From positions 1 through 36,229 of the forward strand of contig NZ_RDQG01000011.1 of assembly GCF_003697815.1 (NCBI RefSeq): a stretch of 36,229 nt of DNA. Reading direction: 5' to 3'. The stretch's first letter is position 1. Every line of letters starts with the position of its first letter. Both the position numbers and the translations under genes were made by a program. Below the pieces are notes generated by a model. It did not search any database. It was not told the origin of the DNA and worked only from the letters and a program-made list of their open reading frames with translations. The stretch comes from Halalkalicoccus subterraneus (GTDB lineage: Archaea; Halobacteriota; Halobacteria; Halobacteriales; Halalkalicoccaceae). Positions 30,859-36,229 of this stretch are shown in pieces.

Positions 30859-32103
30859 ATGGGATTCAAAGAGAAGTACGGTTCGAATCGATCAGGGGTG
30901 CAGTACGCCAGACGGATGATTCACGACTACGGGTTGGGTGTCCTGTTCGCGGCGAACGTCTTCGGCGCCGGGTCGGTCTACATCCTCTCGAATACGGGCG
31001 CGAACTTCGCGTTCGCGCTGCTGTGGGTCATGCCGCTGGCGTTCGTGATCGACATGGGCCTCCACGAGATGTCCGGTCGCCTCGCCACGATCGACGAACC
31101 GCTCATGTTCTACATCCGCGACGTCGTCGGCGCGACTGCGGGGAAGGCGTTCGCGATCACGATCTCGTTCATCATGCATTTTTGGTCGATCGCGAACTAC
31201 GCCGTCGGCGGGGCGGCACTCGCGTGGCTCCTCCCGGTGAACAACGTATACATCACGACGATCGTCGTCGCCGCCATCGGCTTCGCGCTCGTCGAACTCC
31301 GGGTGTACGACCGCATCGAGGCCGCGGTCACGGTGTTGATCCTCGCGGTCTTCAGCATCTACATCGTGCTGACGAGCGGCCTCGAACTCCAGGTCGCCGA
31401 GGTGGCAAGCGGGTTCGTCCCGGCCATCTCCGGCGACCTCGGCTACATGGCGACGGTGATCGGCCTGCTCGGGACGACGGTCTACTACCCGAACTTCTTC
31501 ATCCAGTCGAGCATCCAGTCCTCGAAGGGCTGGACGGACATGAAGCCCTATCGTCGCGACAACGTCGTGGGCGTCTCGTTCGCCGTTCTCCTCTCGATGG
31601 CCGTGATCATCGTCTCGGCCGCCACATTGGAGGAGGGAACGCCGACGCTGACCAGCCCGGGCGAACCGCTCACTGCGGCGCTCGGCGAGTGGGCACTCGT
31701 GGTCTTCGTCATCGCGGTGTTCCTCGCGTCGATCACCTCGGCGACCGGGACGCTGTTCGGTGCGGGATACATCGTTCCGCAGGCATGGGGCCACGACGCC
31801 GTCTTCGGCGACCGGTCGTTCCGCCGTGTGGTCGAGGTGCTGATCGTGATGTCGGTCGGATTCGCGATCCTACTGCTGGAGTTCACCGAAATGACGCCGG
31901 TTCGACTGGGGATCGTCATGCCGGCGGTCAACGGGATCATCGGCCTGCCGCTGACGACGTTGGCGCTGTACTACGCCAACGAGCGGTTCTTCGATCATCC
32001 GATCTGGCTCCGGGCGTTCCTCGGGGCTCTGGTCGTGTTGATGTTCGTTGCGTCCGCACTGAGTGCCCAGGACCTCGCCACGCAGGTCCTCTCGTGGCTC
32101 TGA
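30859..32103 (+). CDS. Nramp-like transporter with altered metal site
   Basis: A 414-aa membrane protein with about 11 helices and the general architecture of Nramp/SLC11: YGLGVLFAANVFGAGSVYILSNTGANFAFALLW in helix 1 and GLLGTTVYYPNFFIQSSIQSSKG in helix 6. The helix 1 DPGN motif, aligned from the shared GA-F-ALLW, reads GAGS (residues 36-39), and the helix 6 MPH motif reads YYP (209-211). Both normally bind the divalent ion, so the cargo may be different (another cation, or even an organic molecule). A UspA gene begins 1 nt after its stop. Start at 30859 gives the normal KEKYGSNRSG cytosolic N-terminus. Confidence 0.78.
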   Translation: MGFKEKYGSNRSGVQYARRMIHDYGLGVLFAANVFGAGSVYILSNTGANFAFALLWVMPLAFVIDMGLHEMSGRLATIDEPLMFYIRDVVGATAGKAFAITISFIMHFWSIANYAVGGAALAWLLPVNNVYITTIVVAAIGFALVELRVYDRIEAAVTVLILAVFSIYIVLTSGLELQVAEVASGFVPAISGDLGYMATVIGLLGTTVYYPNFFIQSSIQSSKGWTDMKPYRRDNVVGVSFAVLLSMAVIIVSAATLEEGTPTLTSPGEPLTAALGEWALVVFVIAVFLASITSATGTLFGAGYIVPQAWGHDAVFGDRSFRRVVEVLIVMSVGFAILLLEFTEMTPVRLGIVMPAVNGIIGLPLTTLALYYANERFFDHPIWLRAFLGALVVLMFVASALSAQDLATQVLSWL

Positions 32104-32104
32104 T

Positions 32105-32548
32105 ATGCACGATACGATCCTCGTTCCGACGGACACGGAGATCGACACCGCGACCGTCGACTACGCGATCGACCTCGCTCGATCGACCGGTGCGACGATC
32201 CACGTGCTGTACGTCGTCGAGGCGGCGGTCGCCGAGGCGGCTCGAACAGTCTCGACGGTCGGCTCCTGGGAGGGCCGGGAGGCACTTCGAGAAGCCGGCG
32301 AGGAGGCGACCGACGCGATCGTCGAGCGCGCGGCCGACGCCGACGTCAAGGCCGTCGGTGCGGTGCTCGAAGGCGAACCCGAGGCGGAGATCGCCGACTA
32401 CGCAAACGACTTCGACATGGACGTGATCGTGATCGGGACACAGGGCCATAGCACGGTCGAACGGGCGCTGTTGGGTAGCGTCACCGAGCGGGTCGCCCGC
32501 CTCGCAGATCGGCCCGTGTTGATCGTCAAGGGGATGGCCGACGACTGA
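32105..32548 (+). CDS. Universal stress protein (UspA family)
   Basis: A 147-aa single-domain Usp with HDTILVPTDTEIDTATVDYAIDLARSTGATIHVLYVVE at the start and the nucleotide-binding signature VIGTQGHSTVERALLGSVTERVARLADRPVLIVK at the end. The G-x2-G-x9-G-S spacing indicates an ATP-binding type. It begins 1 nt after the transporter stop codon, so it is co-transcribed. In haloarchaea, Usp domains are often attached to or paired with transporters and may modulate them. Confidence 0.93.
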   Translation: MHDTILVPTDTEIDTATVDYAIDLARSTGATIHVLYVVEAAVAEAARTVSTVGSWEGREALREAGEEATDAIVERAADADVKAVGAVLEGEPEAEIADYANDFDMDVIVIGTQGHSTVERALLGSVTERVARLADRPVLIVKGMADD

Positions 32549-32654
32549 GTCCGGCCCGTCGTCGAAAAGCGGCGTACGGCCGGAGGACGAACCTCGGGTT
32601 CGGCGCGAACACGTCGAGACTCCGCTCGAAGCTCTCGCCGCCGCCGTCGGGGAG

Positions 32655-33653
32655 CTAAGGCGAGAGCGCGTCGATCGTCGTCTCGATCTCCGCCTCGCTC
32701 GCGCCTCGTGGGAAGCTCACTGCGACGGCATCCAACCCGTCGACCGCCTCGAAGCGCTCGATCGATTCCCTCGCTTCCTCGGGCGTACCGGCCGCACAGA
32801 GTTCGTCGAGCAGCTCGTTCGTGACGTGCTCGACGGCGGCCTCGCGCTCGCCACTGCCCCACGCCGAGGCGATGGCGTTCGCCGCCTCCTCGTAGCCCTG
32901 GCGCGCCAGCGATTTTCGGTAGTACGTCCCCATCCCCCCGATGTAGAAGGCGGTGTGCTGGCGCGCGAGGTCGCGGGCGCGTTCGCGGTCGTCGAGAGCA
33001 CAGCAGGTCAGCGAGAGCGTGGTCCGAACCATGGACGGGTCACGGTCCCCCAACTCGGCTCCGCGTTCGAGGTCAGCGAGTCGCTCGCGGATGCCGTCGG
33101 GCGTGAAGACGACGGCGTGCCACCCGTCGGCAAAGCGGCCGGCGAGCTCGACGGATTTGGGACCGAGACCGGCGGCGTCGATCGGCGGGGCGGGCTCGGG
33201 CGGATCGCTTCGGAGTCGGAAGCCCGACAGCTGGAAGATCTCTCCCTGATACTCGACCGGCTCGCCCGAGAGCACTCGCTCGATGATCTCGACGTACTCG
33301 CGGGTGCGCCGGAGCGGGCGCTCGAAGGACTCGCCGTGCCAGCCCTCGATCACCGCGGGACCGCTGGGGCCGATCCCGAGTCGGAACCGGCCCTCGGAGA
33401 TCTCCTGGAGGGTCGCGGCCGCCTGCCCCATCAGCGCCGGCGAGCGCGAGTAGACTGGGAGGATGCTCGATCCCAGTTCGATGGTGTCGGTGCGTTCCGC
33501 GAGCACCGTAAGCACGCTCACCGCGTCGCGGCCCCACGTCTCGGGCAGCCAGGCACGCTCGTAGCCCTCGTCTTCGGCCTGCCGAGTGTAGGAGACGAGC
33601 GAGTCGATCCCCGACTGGGCGGCCACCGGGAGGTGGATCTCGCGGTCCGTCAC
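32655..33653 (-). CDS. LLM-class F420-dependent oxidoreductase (TIM-barrel)
   Basis: Flavin- or coenzyme F420-dependent oxidoreductase; haloarchaea make F420, so that cofactor is likely. The 332-aa protein has the luciferase-like order: LPVAAQSGIDSLVSYTRQAEDEGYERAWLPETWGRDAVSVLTVLAERTDTIELGSSILPVYSRSPALMGQAAATLQEISEGRFRLGIG, then VIEGWHGESFERPLRRTREYVEIIERVLSGEPV and a GLGPKSVELAGRFADGWHAVVFTPD strand. The form resembles the haloarchaeal NP1902A-type F420 group (from memory). GTG at 33653 gives TDREIHLPV. Substrate unknown. Nothing coding is seen in the 106 nt between it and the UspA gene. Confidence 0.9.
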   Translation of the reverse strand: MTDREIHLPVAAQSGIDSLVSYTRQAEDEGYERAWLPETWGRDAVSVLTVLAERTDTIELGSSILPVYSRSPALMGQAAATLQEISEGRFRLGIGPSGPAVIEGWHGESFERPLRRTREYVEIIERVLSGEPVEYQGEIFQLSGFRLRSDPPEPAPPIDAAGLGPKSVELAGRFADGWHAVVFTPDGIRERLADLERGAELGDRDPSMVRTTLSLTCCALDDRERARDLARQHTAFYIGGMGTYYRKSLARQGYEEAANAIASAWGSGEREAAVEHVTNELLDELCAAGTPEEARESIERFEAVDGLDAVAVSFPRGASEAEIETTIDALSP

Positions 33654-33732
33654 CGGAAACTCACCGCGCGTTGAGTGTGCATACCGTCCGTGGGTGGGCG
33701 GCGAGTAAAAAGAGCGGGGATAGTGGAGTCGG

Positions 33733-33740
33733 CTTTTTAG
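33733..33740 (+). promoter_or_regulatory. TATA-like box of the glutaredoxin gene
   Basis: ctttttag is centred about 27 nt before the ATG at 33764. Confidence 0.5.
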
Positions 33741-33763
33741 TCCACCGCGTGCTAGTGGTCGGT

Positions 33764-34003
33764 ATGTCCATCACGCTGTACCAGCTCGATGGCTGCCCGT
33801 ACTGCGAGAAGGTCGCGGATCGACTCGACGAGATCGGCGTCGAGTACGAGACGATCTGGACCGAGGCACTGCACTCGAAGCGGGACGAAGTCAAGCGGGT
33901 GTCGGGCCAGCGGGGCGTCCCGGTGCTCGTCGACGACGAGCGGGGGATCACCATGCCCGAATCCGAACACGTCCTCGAACTCATCGACCGAACCTACGCC
34001 TGA
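33764..34003 (+). CDS. Glutaredoxin-like protein
   Basis: A 79-aa thiol-disulfide oxidoreductase: SITLYQLDGCPYCEKVADRLDEIGVEYETIWTE with active-site Cys11-Pro-Tyr-Cys14. The GVPVLVDDERGITMPESEHVLELIDRTY cis-proline strand and ending are of the glutaredoxin/GST N-terminal type. Haloarchaea use gamma-glutamylcysteine rather than glutathione, so the electron donor is probably different from the bacterial one (inference). Leaderless start. Convergent with the AbrB-PhoU gene, 6 nt away. Confidence 0.92.
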   Translation: MSITLYQLDGCPYCEKVADRLDEIGVEYETIWTEALHSKRDEVKRVSGQRGVPVLVDDERGITMPESEHVLELIDRTYA

Positions 34004-34009
34004 GTCGCA

Positions 34010-35014
34010 CTACTGCGTACCGGGGGTCGGCGCGGCCTTCTGGAGGGCGATCTCGGCGATGTTTGCCCCGTAGTCGCCGATGCGCGACAGCGAGTCGACG
34101 ATCAGCCCCAGTAGCTGGGCGTCCGCCGGATCGACGACTCTGAGGCGCTCGTCGAGCGTTCGCGTCCGCTCGTCGAGTTCGGTCGCCTGCACGAGCGTCG
34201 CGGTGGCGAGTTCGGTCGCCCGATCCGGGTCCTCGACGAGGAAGGCGTCCATCGCGTTCTCGACGATGTCTCGCGAGTCGGCTTCGAGGGCCGCAAGCGG
34301 CTCGCGAACGTCCTCGGGGAGCGCTTCGAGGTCCTCGCCGTGGCTCGCGATCTTGACGGTGTGATCCGCGATACGCTCGATCTGGCGCGCACAGGTCCGG
34401 TAGTCGAAGCAGGTCTCCCGGTCGAGGTCGATGGCCGCCGCCGCCCGCGGGTCGCGCAGGACCGAGCGAAACAGCCGTGAGGTGACGTACCACAGCCTGT
34501 CAACGTCGTCGTCGCGGGCGGCGACCTCGCCGAGTGAATCGGGCTCCTCGGAGAGCAACCCCTCGGTGACGTCCTCGAGCATCGAGAGCGCGAGCAGTCG
34601 CATCTGCATGACGGTGTCGTGCAGCGAGAGCTCCGACGAATCGAGGAAGTCTCGAAGGACGATCCGGTCCTCTGTCTCGGCGCTGACCTCGAAACCCACG
34701 AGCTCCGTTGCCGTGTTTCTGACCGCCCGGCGCTGGGCGGTCTCGATCGGCTCGGATTCGACGACGATCTCCTCGAACCCGTTGATATACAGGGTCACGA
34801 GCCGGCTCTCGAGTTCCTGTGGAGTGACGCCCTCGGCTGCAAGGACGGTCTCGGAGTCCCCGCCCGATTCCGAGGGCGCCGCGACGAGGCTGTCGCCCTC
34901 CGGATAGAAGGCGAGCGTACTTCCCGCCTCGATGCCCGTTGCTGTCGCCCACTCCTTCGGGAGCGAGACGGTGTAGGTCGATCCACCCGTGATCTGAACC
35001 TTACGGACCTCCAT
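34010..35014 (-). CDS. AbrB-PhoU fusion phosphate uptake regulator
   Basis: Regulator of phosphate uptake. The 334-aa product starts with an AbrB/SpoVT-type DNA-binding hook (residues 1-45: EVRKVQITGGSTYTVSLPKEWATATGIEAGSTLAFYPEGD). Two PhoU-like three-helix domains follow (about 100-200 and 220-330), with the CARQIERIADHTVKIASHGEDL and SLSRIGDYGANIAEIAL metal-binding helices. ATG at 35014 is preceded by a good ribosome binding site (cggaggggt); ATG at 35032 would add six residues. The TATA-like box ctaaatatatatagc at 35049-35063 serves it. Divergent from pstB, so it may control that operon through the region between. Confidence 0.9.
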   Translation of the reverse strand: MEVRKVQITGGSTYTVSLPKEWATATGIEAGSTLAFYPEGDSLVAAPSESGGDSETVLAAEGVTPQELESRLVTLYINGFEEIVVESEPIETAQRRAVRNTATELVGFEVSAETEDRIVLRDFLDSSELSLHDTVMQMRLLALSMLEDVTEGLLSEEPDSLGEVAARDDDVDRLWYVTSRLFRSVLRDPRAAAAIDLDRETCFDYRTCARQIERIADHTVKIASHGEDLEALPEDVREPLAALEADSRDIVENAMDAFLVEDPDRATELATATLVQATELDERTRTLDERLRVVDPADAQLLGLIVDSLSRIGDYGANIAEIALQKAAPTPGTQ

Positions 35015-35470
35015 ACCCCTCCGTTCGTTCATCGCTACATAAGCTCTTCTAAATATATATAGCATGTTTCCAAATCGCCTCGTTCGTCCGTCAATAGGAT
35101 GCGATTCGTCCGTGGACGGAGCTTGCGTCCTGACGGAATCGTCGTCACGAACTGGCTCAAATCCACTGAAATGCCGTATATCGCCTTTTGATCGCCTCGG
35201 ATTCGATTCGTTTGGATACACCGTGTAGGAGAGCCGGTGATCAGGACGGTGTAACCAACCGTTAGTACTGGGATATATATCTATGATATACTATATAGAT
35301 ATCTTAGTAGAGTATTTACCCGCTCTCGAACACGGGACAGACGGTGGGGGATGATCCGTCGATCACCGAGTCGGCCGGCGGCGAATCGCCCCGTTTGTCG
35401 CCTCCGTGCGGTCGTCCGTACGGGGGTATCGCCGGTGAGAGTGGTCGGTCAGTAGAACGGAACACAACCC
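35015..35470. promoter_or_regulatory. 456-bp intergenic region between the PhoU-like regulator and pstB
   Basis: No credible gene is seen. The left part has the A/T-rich promoter of the regulator (35049-35063). The middle (35270-35320) holds an AT-rich palindrome, atatctat/atagatat, and another TATA-like stretch (agtattta, 35311-35318). The right 150 nt are GC-rich, with a plausible long leader before the pstB ATG at 35471. A short open frame starting at 35344 runs into pstB in another frame and is not supported. Confidence 0.7.
35277..35302. promoter_or_regulatory. AT-rich palindrome in the phoU/pstB region
   Basis: atatctat (35277-35284) and atagatat (35295-35302) are inverted repeats around a 10-nt spacer, inside ggatatatatctatgatata. 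It is a candidate operator for phosphate control or part of a promoter; pstB would have a leader of about 140-165 nt from here. Confidence 0.4.
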
Positions 35471-36229
35471 ATGTCATCACAGAAATCAGACACGGACGAG
35501 GCACTCATCCAAACGGATATTCAAACGTCGGCCCCCTCGCGGGACTCCTCGGGGACCAATCGGACGGTCCTCGAAGCTCGCGACCTCGACGTCTACTACG
35601 GCGATGACCGAGCGCTCGATGCGGTCGACATCGAGATCCCCGAGAAGCAGGTGACGGCGATCATCGGCCCGTCGGGCTGTGGAAAATCCACGTTCCTGCG
35701 CTCGATCAACCGGATGAACGACCTCATCGACGTCTGCCAGGTCGAGGGTGAACTGATCTTTCGTGACAAGAACGTCTACGACGAGGACGTCGATCCCGTC
35801 GCGCTGCGCCGCAGGATCGGAATGGTCTTTCAGAAACCCAACCCGTTCCCGAAGTCCATCCGCGACAACGTCGCCTACGGCCTGACGGTCCAGGGCCAGT
35901 CGGCCACCGACGAGGACGTCGAGCGCGCACTGCGCGAGGCGGCACTCTGGGAGGAGGTCGAGGGTAAACTCGATTCATCGGGGCTGGACCTCTCCGGTGG
36001 GCAACAACAGCGCCTGTGTATCGCTCGCGCCATCGCGCCCGACCCCGAGGTGGTCCTGATGGACGAGCCGACGAGCGCGCTCGACCCCGTCGCCGCCTCG
36101 AAGATCGAGGACCTGCTCGAAGAGCTCGCCCGTGATTACACGGTCGTGATCGTTACCCACAACATGCAACAGGCCGCCCGCATCAGCGACAAGACGGCCG
36201 TCTTCCTGACCGGCGGCGAGCTCGTCGAG
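35471..36229 (+). CDS. pstB: Phosphate ABC transporter ATP-binding protein PstB (cut at window end)
   Basis: ATPase of the high-affinity phosphate importer PstSCAB. The first 253 codons are present. A polar N-terminal extension of about 35 residues ([20 protein letters not shown]) precedes [41 protein letters not shown], with Walker A at 66-74. PstB-specific [10 protein letters not shown] and [21 protein letters not shown] follow, then the LSGGQQQR signature (174-181), Walker [14 protein letters not shown] and the H-loop [15 protein letters not shown]. There is no stop within the window. pstS, pstC and pstA do not lie upstream, unlike the common order; they may lie elsewhere. Confidence 0.95.
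   Translation, partial: MSSQKSDTDEALIQTDIQTSAPSRDSSGTNRTVLEARDLDVYYGDDRALDAVDIEIPEKQVTAIIGPSGCGKSTFLRSINRMNDLIDVCQVEGELIFRDKNVYDEDVDPVALRRRIGMVFQKPNPFPKSIRDNVAYGLTVQGQSATDEDVERALREAALWEEVEGKLDSSGLDLSGGQQQRLCIARAIAPDPEVVLMDEPTSALDPVAASKIEDLLEELARDYTVVIVTHNMQQAARISDKTAVFLTGGELVE

Noticed and set aside
30762-32426. 554-codon plus-strand frame overlapping the Nramp-like and UspA genes
   Set aside because: Out-of-frame reading of two clear genes; the translation is Arg/Gly/Pro-rich without domains.
35344-35607. 87-codon frame before and into pstB
   Set aside because: Runs through pstB in a different frame; no promoter, no domain and Arg/Gly/Ser-rich.

Overview
The window reads as chromosomal DNA of a haloarchaeon (class Halobacteria). 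Base composition is GC-rich and the predicted proteins are strongly acidic. Many genes have a T/A-rich box about 26-30 nt before the start codon, as expected for leaderless archaeal transcripts. Archaeal markers are present: SRP19, the H/ACA protein Gar1, a presenilin-type PSH protease, GatE, a PGF-CTERM surface anchor, MptE and a PNP-type uracil/xanthine (NCS2) carrier among haloarchaeal DUF families. I do not name the genus.

Layout, left to right. 1-1552: divergent btuC-like permease (partial) and PGF-CTERM-anchored btuF-like binding protein sharing one promoter region. 1592-4516: srp19-gar1-PSH run and an MgtC/DUF4010 membrane protein. 4531-6420: an OCD/mu-crystallin paralogue and small membrane proteins, separated by an AT-rich pocket. 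6499-9255: GNAT, NUDIX, and a PHP phosphoesterase overlapping an AsnB-like protein with a shortened glutaminase part. 9359-11662: purL carrying an in-frame palindromic insertion. 11668-13761: PTS-linked dihydroxyacetone kinase dhaKLM. 13792-17678: amino-acid metabolism block (second OCD paralogue, FAD-dependent amine/amino acid oxidase, aminotransferase, Lrp regulator). 17780-22198: EamA-like protein, thioredoxin-like protein with an insertion, SRPBCC protein, NCS2 permease, two small haloarchaeal proteins, OsmC. 22312-24196: metallo-hydrolase, FAH-family hydrolase, histidine-rich lipoprotein. 24261-28673: gatE, DUF418 protein, TrmJ-type methyltransferase and a Cys/His-rich protein. 28764-30698: pterin/folate genes folP and mptE. 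30859-32548: an Nramp-like transporter with an altered metal site and a UspA protein. 32655-34003: F420-type LLM oxidoreductase and glutaredoxin. 34010-36229: an AbrB-PhoU regulator divergent from pstB (cut by the window end) across a 456-bp regulatory region.

Functional ties: dhaK, dhaL and dhaM form one kinase, but EI and HPr are not in the window. The OCD, oxidase, aminotransferase and Lrp genes look like an amino-acid degradation and control neighbourhood. FolP and MptE catalyse neighbouring pterin steps. The AbrB-PhoU protein and PstB belong to phosphate control.

The most unusual signal is a set of three short palindrome-bearing segments within 7 kb: in purL (84-bp offset between 7-bp direct repeats), in a thioredoxin-like gene (51-bp offset between 9-bp direct repeats), and a perfect 16-bp-arm hairpin on the aminotransferase start region. 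The first two keep the reading frame and look like target-duplicating insertions, so they may be small frame-preserving insertion elements. Other points of interest are the Nramp-like protein whose DPGN and MPH motifs read GAGS and YYP, the His-rich repeat lipoprotein and the structured leader of mptE. No tRNA, rRNA, CRISPR array or intact insertion sequence was seen.
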